Source: Paracoccaceae bacterium
GTDB lineage: Bacteria; Pseudomonadota; Alphaproteobacteria; Rhodobacterales; Rhodobacteraceae
Reading direction: 5' to 3'
Assembly (NCBI GenBank): GCA_006844665.1
Contig: SPJP01000020.1
Location: forward strand, 1-38,446
DNA length: 38,446 bases
In this document: positions 1 through 8,137 of the stretch, in pieces
How positions within the stretch are numbered: position 1 is the stretch's first letter
Layout of the letters: each line of letters opens with the position of its first letter
Translations under genes and position numbers: made by a program
Notes under the pieces: generated by a model
Told to the model about the DNA's origin: nothing
Databases searched by the model: none
What the model saw: only the letters and a program-made list of their open reading frames with translations

Positions 1-398
1 ATGCTGGCGCCAATGACTACGTCACCAAACCGTTCAAATTCCCGGTTTTGCTGGCCCGTATCCGCGCGCAGCTGCGCCAACACGAACAATCTGAAGACGC
101 GATCTTCCAGCTTGGGCCCTACACGTTCAAGCCCGCCGTAAAGCTTTTGATCACGGAAGAAGAACGCAAAATTCGCCTTACGGAAAAAGAAACAAATATT
201 CTCAAATACTTATACCGATCGACCGATGGTGTAGTTGCCCGCGATGTGCTGCTGCACGAGGTATGGGGATATAACGCGGGTGTCACAACTCACACACTCG
301 AGACTCATATTTACCGGCTTCGCCAAAAAATTGAACCGGATCCGTCAAATGCGCGTATTCTGGTAACTGAAAGCGGCGGGTATCGGTTGGTCGCTTAA
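1..398 (+). CDS. OmpR-family response regulator, C-terminal part (5' truncated)
   Basis: The gene enters from the left edge; reading from base 3 gives AGANDYVTKPF, the end of a CheY-like receiver domain with its conserved Lys-Pro switch pair. A short linker follows, then an OmpR/PhoB winged-helix DNA-binding domain (LTEKETNILKYL, the VWGY turn, the recognition region ending RLRQKIEP, and the terminal wing GGYRLV). It is therefore a cytoplasmic transcription factor phosphorylated by a sensor kinase that is not in this window. The phosphoacceptor aspartate lies upstream of the window. The TTG at 48 is internal and not a start. A strong intrinsic terminator follows at 445-472, so the transcript ends here. 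The signal it responds to cannot be deduced; CenR-like or other regulators are possible, so no symbol is given. Confidence 0.9.
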   Translation, partial: AGANDYVTKPFKFPVLLARIRAQLRQHEQSEDAIFQLGPYTFKPAVKLLITEEERKIRLTEKETNILKYLYRSTDGVVARDVLLHEVWGYNAGVTTHTLETHIYRLRQKIEPDPSNARILVTESGGYRLVA

Positions 399-444
399 CG
401 AGTACCCTTTGTGCCCGGGATATGGCACACCTCCCTGTTGGACT

Positions 445-472
445 AGCCCGGCTTTGGCCGGGCTTCTTTTTT
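445..472 (+). terminator. Rho-independent terminator of the response regulator gene
   Basis: An 8-bp perfect GC-rich stem (AGCCCGGC at 445-452 and GCCGGGCT at 457-464) with a TTTG loop is followed directly by TCTTTTTT. It lies 47 bases after the response regulator stop codon and isolates that gene from the downstream gene at 538. Confidence 0.9.
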
Positions 473-537
473 GGCTGGCTCCCCTTGGAACCATGCTCTA
501 AGGCCCAAACAACAGTATCAGCGTTGGTCAGTACGTC

Positions 538-1500
538 ATGAAACAGCCAGTCTTACGCGCCTACATTCTGGGGTTCCTGGTCCCGTTCAGTGCAGGACTG
601 ATCCTGGCGGCCAGTTCGGTACATGATCCCAGCTTGGGTGCCTGGGGCCATATCACCCGTGCCTTCGACAGTTTTGCTGTTCACTTTCTTGCGCTGGCGT
701 TGGTTTGCATCTTGCTGACTTTCCTTTTGCGTGCGCCTTGGGTCGGATCAGCTTTAACCATACTAACCTTGATCGTCGCCGTTCCAATGTTCCAACAACA
801 CTGGGAAATGACCCAACCTTTGGCGACCAACAAAGCCCCAAACCTACGCGTCCTTTGGTTCAACATGCTTGCGACCAACAAAACGCCGGTGCGGTCCATC
901 GTCGAAAGCGCACTGTCCGAACAAGCCGATATTGTTGTGTTTGCCGAATCTGCTCAGCTTGAAGACAACCTAGATTTGCTAAAAGACCAATACCCCTATC
1001 AGCTGGGCTGCATCGAAGTTTGCGAGGTCCTGGCCGTGTCAAAATTTCCATTGGCAGACCCTACAGTCCAACCTCTGGGTGAATTCCGAAAAGAACGACT
1101 GGTATTCTTCAAAGTCACTCCTCAAAATGCGCAGCCCGTTACCATTTCAGCCGCTCATATGAGCAAGCCTTGGTACCTGGGCATTGCCGAGAATGAAGAC
1201 TACGCCACAGACCAACACCTTCGCGCGCAATCCGGTCCACAAATTCTGATCGGTGATTTCAACGCGGCCCCGTGGTCACATCGAATAGTCCGGCGGCTTA
1301 CACGGTCGGACATAAAGGGCGTACGCGTTCCCGTCAGCACATGGCCGGTTTCTTTGGGCGCGCTCGGAATCCCAATTGATCAGGTCTTTGTCGGCGGCGG
1401 TGTGCAGGTCGTATCCGTTGACCAATGGGGCTATGATTTGGGGTCGAACCACCTTGGGCTTTTGGTCGACCTTTATGTTCCCCCGGCGCGGACGCAATAG
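538..1500 (+). CDS. Membrane-anchored endonuclease/exonuclease/phosphatase (EEP) family protein
   Basis: The 320-residue protein starts with hydrophobic segments (about residues 8-26, 45-65 and 68-84), so the catalytic domain is probably held at the inner membrane. The EEP fold follows from about residue 100: LRVLWFNM, the metal-binding glutamate in FAES (E137), the ISAAHM strand, GDFNAAPW (D240, N242), IDQVF, and the terminal SNHLG with the catalytic histidine (H305). Family members hydrolyse phosphodiester bonds in nucleic acids, phospholipids or inositol phosphates, and the substrate cannot be read from the sequence. The N-terminal membrane layout resembles many alphaproteobacterial EEP proteins of unknown role. 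It lies 59 bases ahead of xthA, a soluble member of the same superfamily. No strong ribosome binding site is visible before the ATG. Confidence 0.85.
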   Translation: MKQPVLRAYILGFLVPFSAGLILAASSVHDPSLGAWGHITRAFDSFAVHFLALALVCILLTFLLRAPWVGSALTILTLIVAVPMFQQHWEMTQPLATNKAPNLRVLWFNMLATNKTPVRSIVESALSEQADIVVFAESAQLEDNLDLLKDQYPYQLGCIEVCEVLAVSKFPLADPTVQPLGEFRKERLVFFKVTPQNAQPVTISAAHMSKPWYLGIAENEDYATDQHLRAQSGPQILIGDFNAAPWSHRIVRRLTRSDIKGVRVPVSTWPVSLGALGIPIDQVFVGGGVQVVSVDQWGYDLGSNHLGLLVDLYVPPARTQ

Positions 1501-1559
1501 GCTGGCAACTCAGGCAATCGCTGGGTAGTGTCTGGGCGCAGAACACTCGGAGCACCTCA

Positions 1560-2348
1560 ATGTCTTTCACACTTGCCACCTGGAACATCAATTCGGTTCG
1601 CTTGCGCGAAAACCTCGTTGCAAAGCTGATGCAGGAAGAACGCCCCGACGTGCTTTGCCTGCAAGAGTGTAAATCCCCGGTCGAAAAAATCCCGCTGCAC
1701 CAGTTCAAACAGCTGGGCTACCGTCACTTCGTGGCCAATGGGCAAAAGGGTTATAACGGCGTGGCGATCCTGTCCAAGATTCCGATGGAAGATGCCGGCC
1801 GCCAGGAATTCGCAGGGCTCGACCATGCCCGCCACGTGGCCGCTAAACTGGAAAACGGCGTTACCGTTCACAACTTTTACGTCCCTGCCGGTGGCGATGT
1901 GCCGGACCGTGAAGTGAACGAAAAGTTTGGTCAGAAACTGGATTATCTGACTGACATGCGCGATTGGTTTCACAGCCAACCCCCTGAAAAATCTATCCTT
2001 GTTGGTGATTTGAACATTGCGCCAAGAGAGGACGATGTGTGGTCCCACAAGCAATTGCTAAAGGTTGTCAGCCACACCCCGATCGAGGTTGAGCAATTCG
2101 AACAAACCCGCGACGCAGGCAAATGGGTCGACATCACGCGCCAGGATATCCCCGACGGTCTGCTCTATTCCTGGTGGTCCTACCGCGCCAAAGATTGGGA
2201 TACTGCCGACAAGGGCCGCAGGCTGGATCACATTTGGGCCACCCCTGATATTTCGAACGCCGGGCATGGGTCTCGGGTCGTGCGCCATGTACGTGGCTGG
2301 GAAAAACCTTCGGACCATGCCCCCGTTTTCGCCAGTTTCGATCTGTAG
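1560..2348 (+). CDS. xthA: Exodeoxyribonuclease III
   Basis: The 262-residue protein matches the normal length of exonuclease III, the AP endonuclease and 3'-5' exonuclease of base excision repair. Family motifs are in order: TWNINSVR (N9, N11), LQECK with metal ligand E36, the central VGDLNIAP strand, RLDHIW, and the C-terminal SDHAPV with the catalytic His-Asp pair. The start is supported by GGAGC about seven bases before the ATG. It is followed 66 bases later by the thioredoxin-TPR gene on the same strand. Nothing is unusual about it. Confidence 0.95.
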   Translation: MSFTLATWNINSVRLRENLVAKLMQEERPDVLCLQECKSPVEKIPLHQFKQLGYRHFVANGQKGYNGVAILSKIPMEDAGRQEFAGLDHARHVAAKLENGVTVHNFYVPAGGDVPDREVNEKFGQKLDYLTDMRDWFHSQPPEKSILVGDLNIAPREDDVWSHKQLLKVVSHTPIEVEQFEQTRDAGKWVDITRQDIPDGLLYSWWSYRAKDWDTADKGRRLDHIWATPDISNAGHGSRVVRHVRGWEKPSDHAPVFASFDL

Positions 2349-2414
2349 CGCCCCTTGGCATAGCCACGATCCAAGGCCATATACCGCCCAACAGCTATTC
2401 AAAGGACCGCCCCA

Positions 2415-3326
2415 ATGATTGAATTCGGCCAAGAAACCGCCGCCCCGTCCGGCGATCTGATCAAAGACGTCGAAGAACCAACCTTCATGGCCGACGTCGT
2501 CGAAGCCAGCATGACCACCCCGGTCATCGTTGATTTCTGGGCCCCATGGTGCGGCCCCTGCAAAACCCTGGGCCCTACGCTAGAAGCAGCCGTTACCGAA
2601 GCAGGCGGTCGCGTCAAAATGGCCAAGGTCAACGCAGACACAAGCCCGAACATCACCGGCCAGCTGCGCATCCAATCCCTGCCTACGGTCTATGTGTTTT
2701 GGCAGGGCCAACCTGTTGATGGGTTCCAAGGCGCGATCAGCCCGGCCGAGGTCAAAGCCTTTGTCGAAAAATCCGCGGATCTGGGGGGCGAGGTCGACAA
2801 TGGTCTGGCCGATGCCTTGGATGCCGCAGAACAGATGCTGGAAGAAGGCGCTGCGGATGATGCCGCCCAAACCTTTGCCGCCGTACTAGAAGAAGAGTCT
2901 GAGAACGCCCAAGCCCTAAGTGGTGTTGTCCGGTCCCACATCGCAATGGACGCACTAGACCAAGCCGCAGCGAAGCTGGAACAAGCTCCCGAAACGCTTG
3001 CAGGCGACGCGATGTTGGAAGCGGCTCGTGCACAGTTGGAACTGGCCGTCCAGGCCGCCAGCGCTGGCCCTGTGGCAGATCTGACCGCGGCCGTCGAAAA
3101 GAACCCCGATGATTACCAAGCCCGCCTGGACCTGGCCTCGGCCCTGCACGCGAATGGGGATGTGGACACAGCGATTGACGCCCTGTTAGAACTGTTCCGC
3201 CTGGATCGCGAATGGAATGACGGTGCTGCGAAAGCCCAATTGTTCACCATTTTTGACGCGCTCAAGCCAGAAGATCCCAGCGCCCTGCGCGGGCGTCGCA
3301 AGCTCAGCTCGATGATATTTGCCTAA
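2415..3326 (+). CDS. Thioredoxin-TPR co-chaperone (YbbN/CnoX-like)
   Basis: The 303-residue protein has an N-terminal thioredoxin domain with the active site WCGPC at residues 45-49 and the cis-proline region SLPTVYVF. An acidic, alanine-rich helical C-terminal half (about residues 125-300) resembles TPR repeats, for example QARLDLASALHANGD. This architecture is that of YbbN/CnoX, a holdase that cooperates with the GroEL and DnaK systems. Unlike the E. coli protein, which has lost one active-site cysteine, this copy keeps both, so redox activity is likely. AAAGGA before the ATG is the ribosome binding site. The next gene begins 18 bases later, so the two are probably co-transcribed. Confidence 0.88.
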   Translation: MIEFGQETAAPSGDLIKDVEEPTFMADVVEASMTTPVIVDFWAPWCGPCKTLGPTLEAAVTEAGGRVKMAKVNADTSPNITGQLRIQSLPTVYVFWQGQPVDGFQGAISPAEVKAFVEKSADLGGEVDNGLADALDAAEQMLEEGAADDAAQTFAAVLEEESENAQALSGVVRSHIAMDALDQAAAKLEQAPETLAGDAMLEAARAQLELAVQAASAGPVADLTAAVEKNPDDYQARLDLASALHANGDVDTAIDALLELFRLDREWNDGAAKAQLFTIFDALKPEDPSALRGRRKLSSMIFA

Positions 3327-3344
3327 ACCAGTGCACGCGCTACC

Positions 3345-3998
3345 GTGTCTGACATGACATCATCCAACGCCCTTCCCGAGACGATCCCGTTGTTTCCGCT
3401 GCCCGGTGCACTTTTGCTGCCCCGGGCCCGGTTGCCCCTACATCTGTTTGAACCGCGTTACCTTGCAATGTTGGAAGATGCGCTAAGGACGGAACATCGC
3501 CTGATCGGAATGATTCAACCGCGTGACATCCCCGGAACCGGCGAAACCAAGCTGCAATCTATCGGCTGCGCGGGCCGCGTCACAGCGTTTTCCGAAACAG
3601 AAGACGGGCGCTATATGATCACCCTGACGGGCCAATCCAGGTTCCGCATCACCCGCGAAATTTCTGGCTTTAGCCCTTATCTGAAAGCTGACGTCAGCTG
3701 GGACGGATTTGAACGCGATCTGGGCCCGACCGAAAAAGACACCGAATTCAAACGGCAACCTTTCATGAACCTTTTGGGCCGTTTCTTTGACGAACACGAT
3801 CTGAAAACCGATTGGGAAACCCTTGGACAGGCCGAAGACGAGCTGCTGATAAACTCGCTTTCCATGCTGTGCCCTTTTGAACCAGAAGACAAACAAGCCC
3901 TGTTGGAAGCCCCGTCCTTGTCCACCCGCCGCGAAACGCTGCGTACGTTGATAGAGTTTGCCTTAAGGGGCGGCATCGCGGATAATCCTGTCCAATGA
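3345..3998 (+). CDS. LON substrate-binding-domain protein
   Basis: The 217-residue protein consists of a LON N-terminal (substrate-binding) domain: it opens with [26 protein letters not shown], in overlapping motif form LFPLPG...LHLFEPRY, and continues with GCAGRV and [10 protein letters not shown]. The ATPase and protease domains of Lon are absent, as in many stand-alone alphaproteobacterial proteins of this type. Such proteins may recognise unfolded or regulatory substrates, but no specific role is established. GTG at 3345 or ATG at 3354 could start it; neither has a clear ribosome binding site. Its stop overlaps the start of the Trm112 gene by four bases (ATGA), so translation is coupled. 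Confidence 0.85.
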   Translation: MSDMTSSNALPETIPLFPLPGALLLPRARLPLHLFEPRYLAMLEDALRTEHRLIGMIQPRDIPGTGETKLQSIGCAGRVTAFSETEDGRYMITLTGQSRFRITREISGFSPYLKADVSWDGFERDLGPTEKDTEFKRQPFMNLLGRFFDEHDLKTDWETLGQAEDELLINSLSMLCPFEPEDKQALLEAPSLSTRRETLRTLIEFALRGGIADNPVQ

Positions 3999-4189
3999 CC
4001 AATGAAAAAACACCAAGCCCGATTCATGACAGACATATGCTAGAAGCCATGGTCTGCCCGTTAACCCATGCGCCGCTGACATATGACAAAGACAAGCAAG
4101 AACTGGTCAGTCGTGCGGCAAATTTGGCCTATCCGATCAGAAATGGCATCCCGGTGATGATCGAATCGGAAGCGCGCGTGCTGGACTAG
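3995..4189 (+). CDS. Trm112-family small zinc-type protein
   Basis: The 64-residue protein fits the Trm112/YcaR family: [17 protein letters not shown] followed by [20 protein letters not shown], in which the last stretch is the family signature. In eukaryotes and archaea Trm112 activates methyltransferases of translation factors, tRNA and rRNA; the bacterial role is less certain. Only one cysteine of the usual CP..C knuckle is present, since CPLTHAPL replaces the common CPxCKGxL, so zinc binding is probably lost, as in many alphaproteobacterial copies. It overlaps the upstream LON gene by four bases. Confidence 0.85.
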   Translation: MTNEKTPSPIHDRHMLEAMVCPLTHAPLTYDKDKQELVSRAANLAYPIRNGIPVMIESEARVLD

Positions 4190-4256
4190 ACCTCATCGCT
4201 TGAACTTCCGCCCCGGATGGCTAGGGTGCGGCGAACATCCAGACCCGGAGCATCAT

Positions 4257-4499
4257 ATGACACAGCGCCTGCATCTCGTTTTCGGTGGCGAGCTTATCGA
4301 CCCATCAAAGAATGCCTTTAAAGACGTCGACGGAATTGACCTTGTCGGCATGTATCCCGACTATAAATCGGCATATGACGCATGGAAATCTGCCGCGCAC
4401 CGGACCGTTGATAACGCACATATGCGGTACTTCATTGCCCATATTCACCGCCTACGCGATGAAGAAACTGCGGCGTCGGCAACTGAAGAAATGGGTTAG
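4257..4499 (+). CDS. DUF4170 family protein
   Basis: The 80-residue protein is short and soluble (MTQRLHLVFGGELIDP, then GIDLVGMYPDYKSAYDAWKS in two pieces, and MRYFIAHIHRL). It matches the alphaproteobacterial DUF4170 family. An in-frame TTG at 4200 would extend it, but the ATG at 4257 has a good ribosome binding site (CGGAG, seven bases upstream) and the family begins here. The gene sits 11 bases before waaA. Family members are commonly found beside waaA in alphaproteobacteria, which suggests a role in lipopolysaccharide assembly, but no biochemical function is known. Confidence 0.85.
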   Translation: MTQRLHLVFGGELIDPSKNAFKDVDGIDLVGMYPDYKSAYDAWKSAAHRTVDNAHMRYFIAHIHRLRDEETAASATEEMG

Positions 4500-4510
4500 A
4501 AACCAGCGCA

Positions 4511-5803
4511 ATGGGGTTTTCACCTGCACTTTCGCTGTATCTTGCGCTGTCTGAACGTTGGACAAAGCTGGTCGAGAACACGCTTAAGAACCGCCTAAAC
4601 CACGGGAAAGAAGATCCCGAACGGATGAATGAACGGCGGGGCCAGCCCACGCGGCCGCGTCCCGATGGTCCGTTGATCTGGATTCATGCGGCGTCCGTCG
4701 GCGAATCGTTGTCGACCCTCGAGGTTTTACGTCAGATCGGCGAAACACGGCCCGAAATTACTTTTATGGTGACAACAGGCAGCCGGACCTCGGCCGCTTT
4801 GATGTCCGTGCGGCTTTCGAAAAACGCGTTTCACCAATTTGTGCCCGTCGATGTCCGCCCCTATATCCGTAGTTTTCTGGACTACTGGAAGCCAGACTTG
4901 GCGATTTGGACCGAATCCGAATTTTGGCCTGCCTTGATGCACGAAACCGGCAAAGCGGGCATTCCCATGATGCTGCTGAATGCGCGGATGTCGCAAGCCA
5001 GCCACCGCAAATGGCGCTGGAATCGCGGCATGATCAAAGCTTTGCTGTCGAATTTTCAACCAGCTCTGGCCCAGGATGCCGACAGCGAACGTCACTTACG
5101 CCAGCTGGGCATGCCCGCTGATCGCATCGAAGTCACCGGCTTTTTGAAAGAGGGTGCTTTGGTGCTGCCTCATGACGAAAACCAGCGCAAACAGATGGCA
5201 TCTCTGATCGGGACCCGCCCTGTTTGGTTTGCCGCCTCGACCCATGCTGGCGAAGACGAAATCGTCTCGGCGGCTCACAAGATTGCACAGCGGGCGACCC
5301 ACCGCCTGCTGTTGATACTGGCCCCCCGGCACCCGGATCGCGCCGATGACATCGAGAAGATGCTGCAAGATCAAGGGTGGGAGGTTGCACGTCGCAGCAA
5401 AGGCCAGGAACCGAACGGCGACACGCAGATCTATCTGGTCGACACAATGGGCGAAATGGGGCTGTGGTACCGTCTTGCCCCCACATCTTTGGTCTGTGGC
5501 TCGCTTATCGATGGGATCGGCGGCCATAACCCGTTCGAACCGGCGGCCCTTGGATCTGCCATTCTACACGGGCCCCATCCCCATAACTTCCAAGATATCT
5601 ACGACCGTCTGGCCGAAGCAGACGCCGCAATTCAGGTCGGCACGCCCGAAGAAATCGCGGCCCAAATCATTGATCTTTTGTCACCCGAAAAGGCCGCCAC
5701 CTTGGCCCATGCCGCGTGGGAGGTGTCCTCTCGCGGTGCCGCTGTCACCAGCCGGGCCGTCAAGGTGATCTTGGACACGTTCGACAACCGTAAAGAGCGT
5801 TAA
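4511..5803 (+). CDS. waaA: 3-deoxy-D-manno-octulosonic acid (Kdo) transferase
   Basis: This 430-residue GT30-family transferase moves Kdo from CMP-Kdo onto the lipid A precursor at the cytoplasmic face of the inner membrane. It opens with a hydrophobic anchor (SPALSLYLALSERW), followed by WIHAASVGES with the catalytic glutamate E65, VTTGSRTSA, and WTESEFWP at about 133-140, the acceptor-side signature. The second Rossmann domain has LILAPRHPDR and GGHNPFEPAALG, the CMP-Kdo binding region. Length is normal. It is the middle gene of DUF4170-waaA-lpxK; its TAA stop is followed immediately by the lpxK ATG, so translation is coupled. Whether it adds one or two Kdo residues cannot be read from the sequence. 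Confidence 0.95.
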   Translation: MGFSPALSLYLALSERWTKLVENTLKNRLNHGKEDPERMNERRGQPTRPRPDGPLIWIHAASVGESLSTLEVLRQIGETRPEITFMVTTGSRTSAALMSVRLSKNAFHQFVPVDVRPYIRSFLDYWKPDLAIWTESEFWPALMHETGKAGIPMMLLNARMSQASHRKWRWNRGMIKALLSNFQPALAQDADSERHLRQLGMPADRIEVTGFLKEGALVLPHDENQRKQMASLIGTRPVWFAASTHAGEDEIVSAAHKIAQRATHRLLLILAPRHPDRADDIEKMLQDQGWEVARRSKGQEPNGDTQIYLVDTMGEMGLWYRLAPTSLVCGSLIDGIGGHNPFEPAALGSAILHGPHPHNFQDIYDRLAEADAAIQVGTPEEIAAQIIDLLSPEKAATLAHAAWEVSSRGAAVTSRAVKVILDTFDNRKER

Positions 5804-6787
5804 ATGCGCGCGCCGGGATTTTGGCAAAAGTCAAATTCATTGCGAGGGTTGGCCTTGGCCCCGCTAGGGGCGCTTTATGCATTCGCCACAGCTCGGCGCA
5901 TCGCCAAGGGCACACCGGTTGATCCTGGCGTGCCTGTGATATGCGTCGGCAATCTTAGTGCAGGCGGTACTGGCAAAACCCCAACTGTCATCGCGCTGGT
6001 CGAACGGCTGATTGCCAAAGGACACCGCCCTCATGTCGTGTCCAAAGGGTATGGCGGGTCGCTGATCGGGCCAGTCCAGGTTGACCCCACGACCCACAAC
6101 GCATCTGAAACAGGGGACGAGCCGCTTTTGATCTCCGCTTTCTGCCCGGTCTGGGTATCAAAGGACCGTGTCGCAGGGGCGCAAGCCGCCGTTCAAGCAG
6201 GCGCAGATGTGATCTTTCTGGACGATGGGCACCAAGACCCAAGCCTTAAGAAAACTCTGTCAATCGTTGTGTGCGACGCAAAGCGGGGCTTTGGAAATGG
6301 CCGCCCAATCCCGGCAGGCCCATTGCGCGAACCCATTGGCACAGGGCTTGCCCGCGCCCAATTGCTGGTGACAATCGGCACCGAAACCATGCAAGGCGCG
6401 TTTGACGCTGCCCACGGCGATCAAATCCGAATCTCACGGCTTGCTGCGCATTTGGCGCCTTTGCCCACAGGCATGACCTGGAAAAATATGCGGGCCCTCG
6501 CCTTTGCAGGCATAGGCTATCCCGACAAGTTCTTTGCGTCATTGCGCGAAGAAGGGGTGGAGATTATCCGAACCCAGGCCTTGGCAGATCACCAACCACT
6601 GGATCGCCGCTTGATGCAGCGCCTATTGGCCGAGGCCAAAGCCGCATCGGCCCAATTGGTGACAACGGAAAAAGATGCTGTGCGTTTGCCAATCGACTTG
6701 CAGGGGCAAATCTTGGCATTCCCTGTTCGACTTCAATTCCAAGACGAACAGGCCCTTGATCAAGCCCTGTCCGACGCCGGTCTATAA
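5804..6787 (+). CDS. lpxK: Tetraacyldisaccharide 4'-kinase
   Basis: The 327-residue protein phosphorylates the 4' position of the lipid A disaccharide, giving lipid IVA. The N-terminal region holds an amphipathic membrane-contact segment (about residues 14-31), then VICVGNLSAGGTGKTP with the P-loop GGTGKT at 54-59. Further family motifs are KGYGG, TGDEPLLI, FLDDGHQD with the conserved DDGHQ, and the C-terminal TTEKDAVRL. It begins one base after the waaA stop. The operon appears to end in the palindrome at 6801-6824. The order waaA-lpxK is typical for alphaproteobacteria. Confidence 0.95.
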   Translation: MRAPGFWQKSNSLRGLALAPLGALYAFATARRIAKGTPVDPGVPVICVGNLSAGGTGKTPTVIALVERLIAKGHRPHVVSKGYGGSLIGPVQVDPTTHNASETGDEPLLISAFCPVWVSKDRVAGAQAAVQAGADVIFLDDGHQDPSLKKTLSIVVCDAKRGFGNGRPIPAGPLREPIGTGLARAQLLVTIGTETMQGAFDAAHGDQIRISRLAAHLAPLPTGMTWKNMRALAFAGIGYPDKFFASLREEGVEIIRTQALADHQPLDRRLMQRLLAEAKAASAQLVTTEKDAVRLPIDLQGQILAFPVRLQFQDEQALDQALSDAGL

Positions 6788-6800
6788 GGGCTAGGGGTAA

Positions 6801-6824
6801 TTGGCTGGCCACGTGGCCAGCCAA
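6801..6824. terminator. Perfect 24-bp palindrome between convergent lpxK and dsbA
   Basis: TTGGCTGGCCAC at 6801-6812 is followed without a break by its exact reverse complement. As RNA from either strand it folds into a 10-bp stem with an ACGT loop. It lies 13 bases after the lpxK stop and 19 bases beyond the convergent dsbA-family gene, so a bidirectional transcript end is the most likely role. Neither side has a T tract, so it is not a canonical intrinsic terminator; it may be a 3' stability hairpin or a CACGTG-centred protein site. Confidence 0.55.
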
Positions 6825-6843
6825 ACCAGTGCTGCTAATAGGC

Positions 6844-7524
6844 TTACTCGCCCAGTTCGTTGTCCAAGATTTCCTTGAAATCAGCGTAGTTCATATTCGA
6901 GTACTTTTCGCCGTTGATCAGAAACGACGGGGTCGAATTGATGCCGTCGCGATTGGCGTTTTCTTGGTATACAGCAACCATAGCATTGGCCATGTCTTCG
7001 TCCTGCAAGCAGGCATTCAACTGTTCGTCATTTAGCCCAGTCAAACGCCCGATCTTGCGTAAACCTTCGGCGATGCTTGCAGGCTCGCCCCCAGCCAGCC
7101 ATTCGGACTGGCCTTTATACATCAGGTCAGCCATGCCGAAATAACGCTCTGGTCCACCGCAACGTGCAACCAGACCAGCCCACAGACCGTAACGATCAAA
7201 ATAGACCTCGCGGAACACAAATTTGATTTTGCCTGTGTCGATGTAATCAGCCTTCAGGTCCTTCAGAACCGTTTCGTGGAACCGACGACAATGGGGGCAC
7301 GTGAACGAGGCATACTCAACCACTGTCACAGTCGCATCCGGATTGCCCATAAACATGTCCAAGACCGCTGATGTGTCGATTTCCTGCGCCTCGGCTGTGG
7401 ATACCGGGTTGACGTCGGACACGCTGACGCTGGTTTGGTCCGTGGCATCGTCGGATCCAGTCAGGAAAAATGTCCCGATCCCAGCGGCGACAACAAAGAC
7501 CGCCGCGTAAATTGCGTATTTCAT
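6844..7524 (-). CDS. DsbA-family thiol:disulfide oxidoreductase, membrane-anchored
   Basis: The 226-residue protein has an uncleaved-looking N-terminal membrane segment (about residues 4-22) followed by a low-complexity Ser/Asp linker. A thioredoxin-like domain then carries the active site CPHC (C76 and C79) in the context FTCPHCRRFHETVL. Near the end, STPSFLINGEKY supplies the cis-proline loop. This is the arrangement of periplasmic DsbA-like Thioredoxin_4 proteins that form or shuffle disulfides in exported proteins. It is the second gene of a two-gene minus-strand operon; its ATG overlaps the dciA stop by four bases. Rhodobacterales often keep a DsbA-like gene next to dciA and mutY, which supports the call. 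Confidence 0.9.
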   Translation of the reverse strand: MKYAIYAAVFVVAAGIGTFFLTGSDDATDQTSVSVSDVNPVSTAEAQEIDTSAVLDMFMGNPDATVTVVEYASFTCPHCRRFHETVLKDLKADYIDTGKIKFVFREVYFDRYGLWAGLVARCGGPERYFGMADLMYKGQSEWLAGGEPASIAEGLRKIGRLTGLNDEQLNACLQDEDMANAMVAVYQENANRDGINSTPSFLINGEKYSNMNYADFKEILDNELGE

Positions 7525-8054
7525 GACTTAGCTCCTTTAAGTCTTTTTTTCCGAGACAGCACATTCTGGCCCAGCGCTTCTAGCGCCGCGCGCAGGCTGT
7601 CGTCTTTTACGGGGGCAGCCGCTTGGGCCGCCTGTTCGATTGTTTCAGGCGCGATGGGGGCCGGTTTCGGCTTGGCGTCATAGCCAACCTGCGCCTCGGC
7701 CAAGCCCACGCCCGGTGCGGTTTGGGTTATCAGAATACGGCTGATCGCGTTGTAGCCATAACAGGCATTCACCCGGGTCCGCAGGGCCTCTTTCTGCATC
7801 TCTACCAAGGGCGCATGGGCCCCTTTTGCATACACGGTCAGTGTCGCACCGATGCCAGAACGCCCATATCCCACCTTTAGCGGCTGGCACATCGGCGCCA
7901 AGTCTGGCCCGGCCACCTCGGCCCAGCGCGTCAATAGGCGCGACACCGCGAATCCCCGGCTTTCCCCGGCTTTGCGGATTCGCGTGTTTAACAAGGCTCC
8001 AGTCTTCTGAAAACCTTTGCGAAAGCGCTTTGTTGCTCCGTTCGGGGTGGCCAC
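7521..8054 (-). CDS. DciA family protein (DUF721), probable helicase loader
   Basis: The 177-residue protein belongs to the DciA/DUF721 family: RGFAVSRLLTRWAEVAGPDLA is the signature helix in short form (LLTRWAEVAGPDLA), followed by a KH-like domain (LTVYAKGAHAPLVEMQKEALRTRVN, here spanning about residues 72-96) and ISRILITQ. DciA is the ancestral loader of the replicative helicase DnaB in bacteria without DnaC or DnaI. A Pro/Ala-rich, probably disordered tail and a basic C-terminus follow. It is divergent from mutY, with an 83-base shared promoter region, and overlaps the downstream dsbA-family gene by four bases. The role is assigned by family, not by direct evidence. Confidence 0.82.
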   Translation of the reverse strand: MATPNGATKRFRKGFQKTGALLNTRIRKAGESRGFAVSRLLTRWAEVAGPDLAPMCQPLKVGYGRSGIGATLTVYAKGAHAPLVEMQKEALRTRVNACYGYNAISRILITQTAPGVGLAEAQVGYDAKPKPAPIAPETIEQAAQAAAPVKDDSLRAALEALGQNVLSRKKRLKGAKS

Positions 8055-8137
8055 TGTTCGGTTTCCTTAAAATTCGACCTACCTTAACAAGAACCCGGAC
8101 AGATGGACCAGTGCTGGCAGAGAGAGCATCGCGAATT

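Noticed and set aside
7826-8137. N-terminal extension of the mutY frame
   Set aside because: It overlaps divergent dciA, is rich in Pro and Arg, and MutY family homology begins at the ATG at 8138.
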